Source: Feifania hominis | Lineage (GTDB): Bacteria; Bacillota; Clostridia; Oscillospirales; Feifaniaceae | Reading direction: 5' to 3' | DNA length: 64,000 nt | Assembly (NCBI RefSeq): GCF_014384765.1 | Contig: NZ_JACRSP010000001.1 | Location: forward strand, 496,001 to 560,000 | Part shown: positions 24,947 through 32,973 of the stretch, piece after piece | How positions within the stretch are numbered: position 1 is the stretch's first letter | Layout: each line of letters opens with the position of its first letter | Position numbers and translations under genes: made by a program | Notes under the pieces: generated by a model | What the model was told of the DNA's origin: nothing | The model's input: the letters and a program-made list of their open reading frames with translations, nothing else | Databases searched by the model: none

Positions 24947-26728
24947 TCAACCAAGCAAAATCTTTGCAAAGTCCTCTGATACAAACAGAGAATTTTCATA
25001 ATTAATGATATCCTGTACCACGTTAACGCGATGTCTGGTGCCCTGGTCAGTCCAGTACAGGCAGGGGGCATTATAAATGAACTCTCTGCGTTTTAGCGTG
25101 ATGGAGAGATACTCATTAGATGCCCAAAACAACTTGCCGCCATGCTTTTTTACCAATTTGGAGAGCGGATGGTAGCGCTTTCCATCTTTCAAAAGAGTAG
25201 TTTCTCCGGTTTTTTCGAATTCCATGACCCGGTAATTGTACTCAACCGGAACATCATCGATACGGTAATAGTGCAAAAATAGACGATCAAAAACAGAACT
25301 TGTGAACAGATCGGCCAGATAGTAAGGCGGCAGATAATCCCGATAACGAAATACCTCTTCCTGCCTGGCTGTCTGTGCAGCCAGTTCGTTTTGCTGTAAG
25401 ATTCTATAATTATTCCGAACGCCACGGAATACCGGCATAGCTTGATTTAGGCAGCAGAAAAAGGCACAGACGCTGAGTATGGCTGTTGCTCTGTGAAAAA
25501 ACTTTTTGCCGGCGAAACGAATGCCCAGTATTTCATAGCACTCTCCGGCAAAAAATGCTCCGCACACCATGAGGCAAATCAAAAGCGGAACGGTTGCACG
25601 TACGCTGCTGCTCACGGTAAAAATCATCATTCCAGCAGAGGCAAGACCCGCCAGAAGGAGAGAACCACTCTTCTGATAGGGTGTTTTGAAGATGAAGATT
25701 ACAGCGGCTGTCAGCATAAAACCGCAAAAGAGCAAAAACAAAATGACGTTGAGTGCTACACTCTGTGCCGAAAAATAGCCGATTGACAGCGTTGCAGAGA
25801 CAGGCAATCCCAGCAAGAGAACGCGAGGAAGTTTTCGGTTGAGCAAACTGAGTGTTCCGATAACAAGGCAGAAAAGAATCATAACAAAAAGAGATCTGCC
25901 TGGAGATGCAAAGTTACAGGCAAACTGGCGAAGGCCATTTTGGATTCCAGGAATTGATAACTCTGACGCAGCTCTCGCGCGTGTGGCCGGAGAGAGAAAA
26001 ATAGTGAGATAACCCGCAGCTGAACAGAGTAGCAAAAAAACGCGAAAAACGCCAACACGCTTTTGGACAATGAGCTCAGATAATATGCTCACAAAGAGAA
26101 TAGTCAGGGTCATAATCCCGCCCTGTTCCGTTGTGGCACCCGACAGAAAACAACCAAGAGCGGTAAAAAAACAAAGAGGTATTCCAGGAGATGTTCTACA
26201 CTTTTCCAGAAGCATGCACGACAGTGCAAGAAGCAACTGAGGAAAAATATAGTTGCAGGCATCGCTTACGCAGAGAATACTGTGCTTGAGCACATTGTAA
26301 TTGAGCCCAAGCAGCATAATGGAGAAGAGAAAGGCTGATAGTAAGCCGCCGCCATGCGTTTTTTTGCCCGGCATACTTTGAAAGGCCATGAAACACAGAA
26401 AAATGGCAATCAGTGAAAGTGTGTTGAATATGGCGAAAGGAATCATTCCGCCCGCAAGAAGCGTCTGGGCGATCAGATGAACGAGCACGCGGCCATTTCT
26501 TGTCAGATAGTGATCCACATTTCGGCGAACAAAGCCGTCAAATCCGTCACGCCAAAAGCAGGCGTAGTAATAATCATCGGTTGTAAATGTCGTCATCAAC
26601 TGCAGCGCAACAAGGAGTAGAATCGCGCAAATAACCAGGATAACCAATATTAGAAAGGGGAGCGGTATTGGCCGGCTCCCCTTTCTAATTTCATTCGATT
26701 GACTCATATTTTTTCTCAAAGCAATCAC
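24947..26728 (-). CDS. Polytopic membrane protein, DUF6056-like
   Basis: 593 residues with about 11-12 hydrophobic helices through residue 420 and a soluble C-terminal region of about 150 residues rich in Tyr and Arg. The first loop carries TFTTDDYYYACFWRDG and a later HYLTRNGRVLVHL, an Asp-Asp plus NGR arrangement shared with DUF6056 and GT-C-like membrane proteins, hinting at a polyprenyl-sugar dependent glycosyltransferase; that is inference. Codon use and base composition are more AT-rich than in neighbours, which may indicate transfer. The GTG start directly abuts the stop of the upstream OB-fold gene; an ATG seven codons inside is an alternative. Confidence 0.7.
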   Translation of the reverse strand: MIALRKNMSQSNEIRKGSRPIPLPFLILVILVICAILLLVALQLMTTFTTDDYYYACFWRDGFDGFVRRNVDHYLTRNGRVLVHLIAQTLLAGGMIPFAIFNTLSLIAIFLCFMAFQSMPGKKTHGGGLLSAFLFSIMLLGLNYNVLKHSILCVSDACNYIFPQLLLALSCMLLEKCRTSPGIPLCFFTALGCFLSGATTEQGGIMTLTILFVSILSELIVQKRVGVFRVFLLLCSAAGYLTIFLSPATRARAASELSIPGIQNGLRQFACNFASPGRSLFVMILFCLVIGTLSLLNRKLPRVLLLGLPVSATLSIGYFSAQSVALNVILFLLFCGFMLTAAVIFIFKTPYQKSGSLLLAGLASAGMMIFTVSSSVRATVPLLICLMVCGAFFAGECYEILGIRFAGKKFFHRATAILSVCAFFCCLNQAMPVFRGVRNNYRILQQNELAAQTARQEEVFRYRDYLPPYYLADLFTSSVFDRLFLHYYRIDDVPVEYNYRVMEFEKTGETTLLKDGKRYHPLSKLVKKHGGKLFWASNEYLSITLKRREFIYNAPCLYWTDQGTRHRVNVVQDIINYENSLFVSEDFAKILLG

Positions 26729-27208
26729 TCACTGCGTATTATTTTCAGATTCGGGCGCCTCTTCGAGAATTTCCACGGCAAAGGCGTAGGCGAGAGGGGC
26801 AGTGACCGTGTCACCGGTCAGCGTCTCATAGGTGTAGTGTCCGCCCGACTTTGCCCAATAGGTGACCTTATCGCCAATTTCCACTTCGGTTGGAATCTGG
26901 TTGGAGGTGTAGGCGACGTAATAGTAGTGGGCATCCTCGCCATCGGGACTGACGCGAACGTTGTAGGTACTCTTCTCCGTCTGCACGCCCATTACGGTGC
27001 CGGTAAAATAGACATAGGTGTCCTTGAAGCCGTCCGCGTCAGCCACAGCTGCCGCATAGTCAGCCGGTGTGCACAGAGCTTTTTTGGATTCGTTCTCTCT
27101 TTGCAGACGTGTTCCGGAGATATAAGAGTAGAGCCCAAAAGCGATCAGCAGAGCCGCGGCAAGCGCGGTTGCGGTGAGCAGCATTTTACTTCTTGCCGAT
27201 TGAAACAT
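26729..27208 (-). CDS. Membrane-anchored OB-fold (tRNA_anti-like) protein
   Basis: 159 residues: one N-terminal membrane helix (about 9-28, LLTATALAAALLIAFGLY) and an extracytoplasmic domain of about 110 residues with an OB-like beta pattern (YVYFTGTVMGVQ, YNVRVSPDG, HYYYVAYTS, EVEIGDKVTYWAKS). Similar small proteins are annotated as tRNA_anti-like or OB-fold proteins with no known ligand. Its stop codon touches the GTG of the membrane protein gene, so the two are co-translated. Confidence 0.65.
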   Translation of the reverse strand: MFQSARSKMLLTATALAAALLIAFGLYSYISGTRLQRENESKKALCTPADYAAAVADADGFKDTYVYFTGTVMGVQTEKSTYNVRVSPDGEDAHYYYVAYTSNQIPTEVEIGDKVTYWAKSGGHYTYETLTGDTVTAPLAYAFAVEILEEAPESENNTQ

Positions 27209-27222
27209 CTTATGATCCTTTC

Positions 27223-28089
27223 CTATTTCCCGATGAATTGATTGTCTTCTCCGAGCATCGCCCGGATATCCGCCATACGCGCGATGGCTTTCTCGTAGCC
27301 GTTTTCATAGAGTTTGTGAATGTTTTCATAGCTCTTTTCAAACCGCCCAATGGTGTCGGCATAGTCCGACCATAGTACGATAGCGCGCCCCTCGCGCTCC
27401 TGCGCAAGACAGAATTCAACTTCCTCATTGTAGCGCGCGGGCCTTGTCAAAACCGCCTGGGCAAGGGCCGGATACCTCTTTTGATAGAGACGGGCCGCAA
27501 GTTTGTCCCCCTTGCCGAGATGCTTGCGATAGCCCTCTCGCTTTGTCATAACCACAACGTTTTTCGTACAGCCGTCGGCAATGGCTCGGCGAATCGGAAT
27601 GGGGTCAGCCACACCGCCGTCGACATAGAACTTGCCTTGAAATTCGATGGCGGGGAAGGCGACCGGAAGCGCGCAGGTGGCCTGCAGAAGCCGAAAGCCC
27701 GCATCGCAGTCGCGCTGGTCATAGTACTCGGCGCGCGCACTCTCTCGCTCGGTAATGGCGGCGATGATACGCCCGGAGTAGTTCGCCAGCGCCTCGTAGT
27801 CGTATGGCAGCAACTTCTGCGGGATCTCCTCAAAGACAAACTGCAGATCCATCACACATTTGCGCTTCAAAAAATTGCCATAGCTCAGATAGCGCGGGTC
27901 GGCACGGTAGCACTTTAAGATCTCGTCGTTTCGCCCGCGCTGCCCGTTGACATACGAGTAGGCGTTGGATATGCCGGCAGAGACGCCGATGACATAGGGA
28001 AAGAGAATGCCATTGTCCCAAAAGGCGTCCATTACGCCGGAGGTGAAAGATGCGCGCAGCGCGCCGCCCTCCAAAACAAGTCCGGTCAT
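27223..28089 (-). CDS. Patatin-like phospholipase
   Basis: 288 residues with the patatin fold: LVLEGGALRASFTSGVMDAF (oxyanion-hole glycine run), the nucleophile GVSAGISNAYSYVNGQR (Ser about residue 40) and the catalytic Asp in YVDGGVADPIPI (about residue 175). It belongs to the RssA/YjjU-like group of cytoplasmic lipid hydrolases whose substrate is rarely known. The ATG at the conserved start is preferred; GGAG lies 12 bases before it, and a longer upstream open frame lacks family sequence. It ends 15 bases before the OB-fold gene starts. Confidence 0.9.
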   Translation of the reverse strand: MTGLVLEGGALRASFTSGVMDAFWDNGILFPYVIGVSAGISNAYSYVNGQRGRNDEILKCYRADPRYLSYGNFLKRKCVMDLQFVFEEIPQKLLPYDYEALANYSGRIIAAITERESARAEYYDQRDCDAGFRLLQATCALPVAFPAIEFQGKFYVDGGVADPIPIRRAIADGCTKNVVVMTKREGYRKHLGKGDKLAARLYQKRYPALAQAVLTRPARYNEEVEFCLAQEREGRAIVLWSDYADTIGRFEKSYENIHKLYENGYEKAIARMADIRAMLGEDNQFIGK

Positions 28090-28262
28090 GGAATGAGGTC
28101 GCTCCTTTTTACAGTTAATCAAAAACATTATACTCTGATTGTGCGCCAAAAGAAAGGGGCTTGAGCGGTCACTGCGCCGCAAAAATTTTTTGTTAGGTCT
28201 TCCCAAAGGTTCCTATTTGTGATAACATATTTTTTACAGTTTATCTAATATGAGGTGACAAA

Positions 28263-28670
28263 ATGCCAAATGAGACTTTGACAAGCCTTCTCATCATTGC
28301 GGTACCGCTGGCCGTGTTCTACTTTCTTCTGATTCGTCCCCAGAAGAAAAAGGAAAAACAGGTTGCCCAGATGAGAAGAAAGCTCGAACCCGGCGACAGC
28401 ATCGTGACCATCGGCGGTATTGTCGGTCGCATCATTTCCGCCAAGGAAGATATCCTCACCATCGAGAGCGGCGCCGCCAAAAACAAGATTCAGGTCATGA
28501 GATGGGCGGTTCAAAGCTGCGAGAGCAACATCGATGACCGCGAACTCAAGGAGCTCGAAGAGGAAGTGGCCGAGAAGACAAAAAAACTCAAGGCGAAAAA
28601 AGAGGAAACCGAGCCGCAGACCGATGACACTACAAACGAAGCCGGCGGCAGCGAAGAGTCTGAGTCCTGA
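28263..28670 (+). CDS. yajC: Preprotein translocase subunit YajC
   Basis: 135 residues: one membrane helix (LLIIAVPLAVFYFLLIRPQ), the family motif RPQKKKEKQ directly after it, then a small domain with LEPGDSIVTIGGIVGRIISA, and a highly charged C-terminal tail of about 45 residues ending in Glu and Ser. YajC associates with SecDF in the Sec translocon. AGGTGA precedes the ATG. secD and secF are not in the window; the SCIFF locus lies just downstream, a neighbourhood common in Clostridia. Confidence 0.94.
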   Translation: MPNETLTSLLIIAVPLAVFYFLLIRPQKKKEKQVAQMRRKLEPGDSIVTIGGIVGRIISAKEDILTIESGAAKNKIQVMRWAVQSCESNIDDRELKELEEEVAEKTKKLKAKKEETEPQTDDTTNEAGGSEESES

Positions 28671-28683
28671 GAAATACAACCTC

Positions 28684-28716
28684 GAGATACAGGTGAGAAC
28701 CTGTATCTCTTTTTTT
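28684..28716 (+). terminator. Terminator after yajC
   Basis: GAGATACAGG, a 6-base loop and CCTGTATCTC followed by eight T residues. Confidence 0.92.
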
Positions 28717-28734
28717 GAGGAAAGGGCGTATCCC

Positions 28735-28975
28735 ATACAACTTGCCAGGCGGCGGCACTGACGCCGTCGACGGAACCCACACCTTGCAGCGGCGGATGAG
28801 AACATCCTGAAAAGCCCCGTCTACGGGTCCGAGACCGAAGAAGGTGAGAGAGGAGCTGCGGCCCAAAAACGGCACCATATCGGCAGCAGATATGGCAGCT
28901 TTGCACAGCTCCATTTCAGCGGCCCACACGCCGCGCTTCGCGCAGGGCTTGAGTGGATGAAAATGGGGCCGAATT
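28735..28975 (+). other. Structured intergenic stretch, possible non-coding RNA or leader
   Basis: About 330 bases between yajC and the next gene hold no convincing coding frame. Potential hairpins follow one another: CGGCG/CGCCG near 28756, GGATG/CATCC near 28797, CCCGT/ACGGG near 28818, GGTC/GACC near 28828, an enclosing CACCTT/AAGGTG, and GGAGCTG/CAGCTCC enclosing CCATATC/GATATGG near 28854-28916. A strong terminator precedes it, so it must be transcribed separately or as a leader. The strand and family are not known; I could not match it to a known RNA. Confidence 0.45.
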
Positions 28976-29049
28976 CTCGTTAAACTGTCATAAATTTCCC
29001 GCCTTTCAACTATCTTTAGAGTAAACAAGCTTGAAAGGTGAGGTGGCAC

Positions 29050-29469
29050 ATGAAATATTCGGAAAACCGCGGCTCCCAGGGCAGCTCCGCGGCACAGGTG
29101 GTCAAGGCTGAAATCATCGGCACGCTGGTGGGATGCCTTGTGAGCATACTCGCAGTCATACTTCTTGCAGCGCTCTTTTCGATGTTTGCACTCCCCGACG
29201 GGATGGTTCGCTATATGGGACTGATTGCCGCAGCAATAGGCGCGCTGGTCGGCGGCAATACCGCAGCGGGAAAGGCGGGCAGCCGGGGACTTCTCTGCGG
29301 ACTGCTCGCGGGCGGTATCCTCTTTGCTCTGTATCTGGGGCTGTCTTCGCTCACCGGATTTGAGATGATGGCGTTTGCAGAGCGCTGGCCCTTTCTGCCT
29401 GCTATGCTGCTTCCCGCCGCAGTTGGAGGCTTTCTGGCCGGAGGTCGGCGCAAAAAGAGCCGAAAATAG
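29050..29469 (+). CDS. TIGR04086 family membrane protein (SCIFF neighbour)
   Basis: 139 residues with four membrane helices and a glycine-rich second loop (LIAAAIGALVGGNTAAGKAG), ending in a basic tail (GGRRKKSRK). The TIGR04086 family is known from Clostridia as a membrane protein regularly found next to the SCIFF peptide; its task is unknown, but export or anchoring of the peptide has been a natural guess. AGGTGAGGTGG precedes the ATG. Confidence 0.82.
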   Translation: MKYSENRGSQGSSAAQVVKAEIIGTLVGCLVSILAVILLAALFSMFALPDGMVRYMGLIAAAIGALVGGNTAAGKAGSRGLLCGLLAGGILFALYLGLSSLTGFEMMAFAERWPFLPAMLLPAAVGGFLAGGRRKKSRK

Positions 29470-29472
29470 TAT

Positions 29473-29500
29473 TTGAAATTGGCGGGAACTGTGTTATAAT
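29473..29500 (+). promoter_or_regulatory. Promoter of the SCIFF peptide gene
   Basis: TTGAAA and TATAAT with a 16-base spacer, directly behind the membrane protein gene. Confidence 0.8.
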
Positions 29501-29525
29501 GGTAAAAAAATAGGAGGAATGTAAG

Positions 29526-29663
29526 ATGAAACACATCAAAACTTTAAATACTGCGACCCTGAAAAACAGTGCTGCCAAAGGCGGCTGCGGCGAGTGCCAA
29601 ACCTCCTGTCAGTCGGCCTGCAAAACTTCCTGCACGGTTGCAAACCAGAAGTGTGAGAAGTAA
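29526..29663 (+). CDS. scfA: SCIFF ribosomal peptide precursor (six cysteines in forty-five residues)
   Basis: A 45-codon gene whose product starts KHIKTLNTATLKNSAAKGG and carries six Cys in a C-terminal GxC-ExC-like array (CGECQTSCQSACKTSC, then KCEK). This is the near-universal clostridial SCIFF peptide, a ranthipeptide in which a partner radical SAM enzyme makes Cys-thioether crosslinks. AGGAGG lies 8 bases before the ATG, and a dedicated promoter and terminator frame the gene, so it can be expressed far more strongly than the maturase. Biological role: proposed signalling or quorum-type functions; not settled. Confidence 0.95.
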   Translation: MKHIKTLNTATLKNSAAKGGCGECQTSCQSACKTSCTVANQKCEK

Positions 29664-29680
29664 GGTTTCCTGTGACGAGC

Positions 29681-29712
29681 TAACGGGACTGGAATAGTCC
29701 CGTTACTTTTTT
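29681..29712 (+). terminator. Terminator between scfA and scfB
   Basis: TAACGGGACT, a 5-base loop, AGTCCCGTTA and a T-run. It probably sets the ratio of peptide to maturase by partial read-through. Confidence 0.88.
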
Positions 29713-29745
29713 GTACGGACGGAGAAAAAGAGAGGGATTTTTTAC

Positions 29746-31116
29746 ATGATACACTGCTACAGCCTGGATGAAAAAAACATTGTCATTGATGTCAACAGCG
29801 GCGCCGTGCATCTTCTGGACCCGCTTGCCTATGAGATGGCGCCCCTGTGCGAGGCGCTTGTCCCGCTTGGGGAAGAATGCCCCGAAGAGCTCACACAGCG
29901 CCTGCAGGACCGTTTTGACCGCTCGCAAATTGAGGAGGCCTACGGTGAGCTTCGCGAGCTCTGGCAGCAGGGCATGCTCTACACGAGCGACGAGTATATT
30001 GATCTTGAGCAGTATCAGCTCAAATACTCGCCGATTAAGGCCATGTGTCTGCATGTGGCGCACGATTGCAATCTGCGCTGCGAGTACTGCTTTGCCGACA
30101 CGGGTGAGTTTCGCGGCAAACGTGAGTTTTTGAGTCTCGAGACCGGCAAGAAGGCGTTTGATTTTCTCATTGAGCAGTCAAAGGGGAGGCGGAATCTCGA
30201 GGTTGACTTTTTCGGCGGCGAACCGCTGATGAATTTCGATGTGGTCAAAGAGCTGGTGCGCTACGGCCGAGAGCTTGAAAAAGAACACAACAAGAGTTTT
30301 CGTTTCACCATCACGACCAACGGTGTACTTCTCGATGAGGACAAGATGAAATTCATCAACGACAATATGTCAAACGTCGTGCTCTCCATCGACGGGCGGC
30401 CCGAGGTCAATGACCGCGTGAGAAAGCGCGTGGGCGGCGGGGGCTGTTATGAGTCCATCATGCCCAAGATGAAAGAGATGGCCAAACTTCGCAATCAGGA
30501 TCAGTACTATGTGCGCGGCACATTCACCAAATACAATCTCGACTTTCACCGGGACGTTCTCCACATGGCGGAAAACGGCTTTGAGCAGATTTCCATCGAG
30601 CCGGTTGTCGCTGAGCCCACCGCCCCCTATGCCATCGACGAGGAAGATCTCCCTGAAATCTTTGCAAGCTATGAAGCGCTCTATCAGGAGATGAAGTGCC
30701 GTATCGGCCGCAGCGACCGGTTCAACTTCTTTCACTTCATGATTGATCTGGAGCAGGGGCCCTGCATCATCAAGCGTCTGGGCGGCTGCGGCAGCGGTAA
30801 CGAGTATGTGGCGATTGCGCCATCCGGCGACATCTATCCCTGTCACCAGTTTGTGGGGATGGAGGAATTTCGCATGGGCAACGTCCACACCGGCGAATTT
30901 GACCGCACCATGAAAGAGAAGTTCTCAAAGATCAACGTCTACACCAAACAGGAGTGCGCGCAGTGCTGGGCAAAATTTTACTGCAGCGGCGGCTGCAACG
31001 CGAACAATTACCAGTATGGCGGCGGTCTTGACAAACCCTACCGCCTCGGCTGTGAAATGGAAAAAAAGCGCCTCGAGTGCGCCATTGCCCTCAAAGCGGA
31101 GGCAGCGCTGCGATAG
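29746..31116 (+). CDS. scfB: SCIFF radical SAM maturase (SPASM domain)
   Basis: 456 residues. An N-terminal RiPP-recognition region (about 1-90, with DVNSGAVHLLDPLAYEM) precedes the radical SAM core, whose cluster motif is CNLRCEYC (about 108), then DFFGGEPLMNFD. The C-terminal SPASM region holds many Cys (CIIKRLGGCGSGNEYVA, YPCHQFVGM, CAQCWAKFYCSGGCNANN, LGCEM) for auxiliary iron-sulfur clusters. Known ScfB enzymes install thioether links from Cys to a neighbouring residue of the SCIFF peptide. It follows scfA after a terminator, with GAGAGGG upstream. Confidence 0.96.
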   Translation: MIHCYSLDEKNIVIDVNSGAVHLLDPLAYEMAPLCEALVPLGEECPEELTQRLQDRFDRSQIEEAYGELRELWQQGMLYTSDEYIDLEQYQLKYSPIKAMCLHVAHDCNLRCEYCFADTGEFRGKREFLSLETGKKAFDFLIEQSKGRRNLEVDFFGGEPLMNFDVVKELVRYGRELEKEHNKSFRFTITTNGVLLDEDKMKFINDNMSNVVLSIDGRPEVNDRVRKRVGGGGCYESIMPKMKEMAKLRNQDQYYVRGTFTKYNLDFHRDVLHMAENGFEQISIEPVVAEPTAPYAIDEEDLPEIFASYEALYQEMKCRIGRSDRFNFFHFMIDLEQGPCIIKRLGGCGSGNEYVAIAPSGDIYPCHQFVGMEEFRMGNVHTGEFDRTMKEKFSKINVYTKQECAQCWAKFYCSGGCNANNYQYGGGLDKPYRLGCEMEKKRLECAIALKAEAALR

Positions 31117-31134
31117 AGGATTTTTCTAGAAGAC

Positions 31135-31170
31135 AAGGCCCGCCCGGGTTCAACCGGGCGGGCCTTTTTT
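31135..31170 (+). terminator. Terminator after scfB
   Basis: AAGGCCCGCCCGG with its 13-base complement across a 6-base loop, followed by a T-run. Confidence 0.92.
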
Positions 31171-31346
31171 GCGCCACAAAGTTCATAGAAAAATCAGGCG
31201 TATTTTCAGCAAAAATATGGGGCGGTTGTAGGTTGACAGGGCAGGGGACACAGCATCTAGCGGTTGAGAATCCAAATTGTGGTGTTGACATAATGCTGTT
31301 GACATATCTCTGGCATTATCCGCTCACAGCCGAGCGAAAAAAGCTG
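31171..31346. other. Intergenic region before proC without a gene
   Basis: No coding frame with a ribosome site is seen. Three TTGACA copies (near 31234, 31299 and 31310) occur, two of them in the near-repeat GTTGACATA 11 bases apart, but none has a fitting -10 box. No T-box or other known leader motif was recognised. Confidence 0.5.
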
Positions 31347-31375
31347 TTGAAATCAGGCTTCGTTTCGAGTATATT
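31347..31375 (+). promoter_or_regulatory. Sigma-A promoter of proC
   Basis: TTGAAA, a 17-base spacer and TATATT, 55 bases before the proC start. Confidence 0.72.
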
Positions 31376-31430
31376 CATATTATAACTTTTTATGTCAATC
31401 AATGTATGAATAGAAAAGCGGGTGATTTGC

Positions 31431-32234
31431 ATGAATATGCACAATAATATCGGCTTTATCGGAGCCGGAAATATGGCCTACGCAATCGCCTCGGGACTGG
31501 TAGAAAAAAACTTTCCCTGCAGGCTATTTCACTTTGACAGAGACAGCGCAAAATATGTCCGATTTGAATCGATCGGCTCCTCGAGCTGTTGGAAGCTCGA
31601 AGAGCTTCTCGAAGCCTGTGACACCGTTTTTTTTGCCGTAAAGCCTCAAAATTTTGACGAGCTCCTCGCGCAGATGAACGGCTTTCCAACCGGCGAAAAA
31701 CTGTTTGTCTCCATAGCTGCCGGCATCTCAACCGGATACCTTGCCGCTTCGCTTGGCCGTGGCGCCAAAATCGTGCGCGCCATGCCGAACACTCCGCTTC
31801 TTGTGTCGATGGGCGCAACGGCCCTCTGCGCAAACGAACAGGTCACGCCGCAGGAGCTTTGCTATGTGCAGCAGATTTTTTCACAGCTCGGCGTCTGCGA
31901 GATCATCGAGGAGGAGCTGATGAATGCCATCATCGCTGTCAATGGCAGCTCACCCGCGGTGGTCTATCTCTTTGTAAAGGCCTTTGTCGACGGGGCGAAA
32001 GAGCAGGGAATTGATGAGCAGCTCGCCTTTCGGCTCTTCTGTCAGAGCGTTCTTGGGTCGGTTGAGATGCTGCAGTCGACCGGCAAATCGCCTGAAGAGC
32101 TGATTCGCATGGTGACCTCTCCGGGAGGTACCACGCTTGCCATACTCGATTCTCTCGAGCAGTCGCACTTCAGTGAAGCCATCGCCGATTCCATGCGCGC
32201 CTGTACCAGACGTGCGCAGGAGATCGGAAAGTAG
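31431..32234 (+). CDS. proC: Pyrroline-5-carboxylate reductase
   Basis: Last step of proline synthesis, cytoplasmic. 267 residues: NIGFIGAGNMAYAIASG with the Rossmann GxGxMA, FAVKPQNF (about 70), VRAMPNTPLLVSMGATAL (about 118) and the C-terminal signature SPGGTTLAILDSLEQ. The ATG used has GGGTGA 6 bases upstream; an upstream GTG and an internal ATG are alternatives. No proA or proB is near. Confidence 0.96.
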   Translation: MNMHNNIGFIGAGNMAYAIASGLVEKNFPCRLFHFDRDSAKYVRFESIGSSSCWKLEELLEACDTVFFAVKPQNFDELLAQMNGFPTGEKLFVSIAAGISTGYLAASLGRGAKIVRAMPNTPLLVSMGATALCANEQVTPQELCYVQQIFSQLGVCEIIEEELMNAIIAVNGSSPAVVYLFVKAFVDGAKEQGIDEQLAFRLFCQSVLGSVEMLQSTGKSPEELIRMVTSPGGTTLAILDSLEQSHFSEAIADSMRACTRRAQEIGK

Positions 32235-32243
32235 GACAAACCG

Positions 32244-32272
32244 GCATAGTTTTTTTGCTCGCCGCATAGATT
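32244..32272 (+). promoter_or_regulatory. Possible sporulation (sigma-E type) promoter before spoIIM
   Basis: GCATAGTTT and CATAGATT, about 13-15 bases apart, resemble the sigma-E -35 and -10 elements. SpoIIM is sigma-E controlled in Bacillus. A nearby TTGAGTT/AACTCAA dyad (about 32271-32290) may also be regulatory. The match is weak. Confidence 0.3.
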
Positions 32273-32328
32273 TGAGTTAGGACAAACTCAATTACCTTTA
32301 CCTTGATCTGTTGCGGGGAGTCGATACT

Positions 32329-32946
32329 TTGAAAAAGAGTGGTTCTTCTACAATCTCATGCTATATTCAGTCGCGCTGGCCGGTTTTGGTGCTGGGGCTT
32401 CTGGTTTTTCTGGTAGGTCTCTTTGCGGGGACCATTCTCTACTACAACCTCGATGCCGTTCGGCGGGATCTGCTCAACCAGACGATCTCAACTACATATC
32501 TGGTCAAACAGGGCACTGATTTTTTCAGCCTCTTCTGCCGGATTTTCGTCAACGACGGGCGCTATCTGCTCCTTTTGCTCCTGTCGTCGGTGACACTCTT
32601 TGGACTTGTCACCACGCCGCTGATTACCGGCTTTTTCGGCTTTACTATCAGCTTTGCCATCACACTGATCTACCTGAGCTCAGAGACCGGATATCTTGCC
32701 GTCATTTTCGCGAGTTTCGCGCCAAAATTGGTCTTTCTGGCACCGGCTATCATTCTGCTTACCGGGGAAGCGGTCGTGTTCGGCAAAAAGATGATCGAAC
32801 TGCTCTTCGCAAAGGATACCAAGGGTCAATCTCCCTTCTTGGCAAACATCATTCTGCTGCTCTGTGTGGCGGCCTGTGCGCTGGGATTTTGCGCGCTGTC
32901 AGCTCTCGTTGAGACGGCACTGTCCATGCTCTTCTTGGTAAGATAG
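32329..32946 (+). CDS. spoIIM: Stage II sporulation protein M
   Basis: 205 residues with five to six membrane helices and the family pattern FLVGLFAGTILYYNL after the first helix, and LFGLVTTPLITGFFGFTISF in the middle. SpoIIM joins SpoIID and SpoIIP in the engulfment complex that remodels septal peptidoglycan. A TTG start is used because GGGGAG lies 8 bases upstream; an earlier in-frame TTG lies before that site. The gene precedes xerD, the same order as in Bacillus. Confidence 0.88.
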   Translation: MKKSGSSTISCYIQSRWPVLVLGLLVFLVGLFAGTILYYNLDAVRRDLLNQTISTTYLVKQGTDFFSLFCRIFVNDGRYLLLLLLSSVTLFGLVTTPLITGFFGFTISFAITLIYLSSETGYLAVIFASFAPKLVFLAPAIILLTGEAVVFGKKMIELLFAKDTKGQSPFLANIILLLCVAACALGFCALSALVETALSMLFLVR

Positions 32947-32973
32947 AAAAAGGAATCGGGTAAGGGTTTCAAT

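Noticed and set aside
28630..29049. A 139-codon minus-strand frame over the yajC downstream region
   Set aside because: It runs through a strong terminator hairpin and into yajC, has no ribosome site, and is better explained as a by-product of structured RNA sequence.
31171..31421. A T-box or other amino-acid leader before proC
   Set aside because: No T-box motif (AGGGTGGNACCGCG) or riboswitch core was found; only a promoter is clear.
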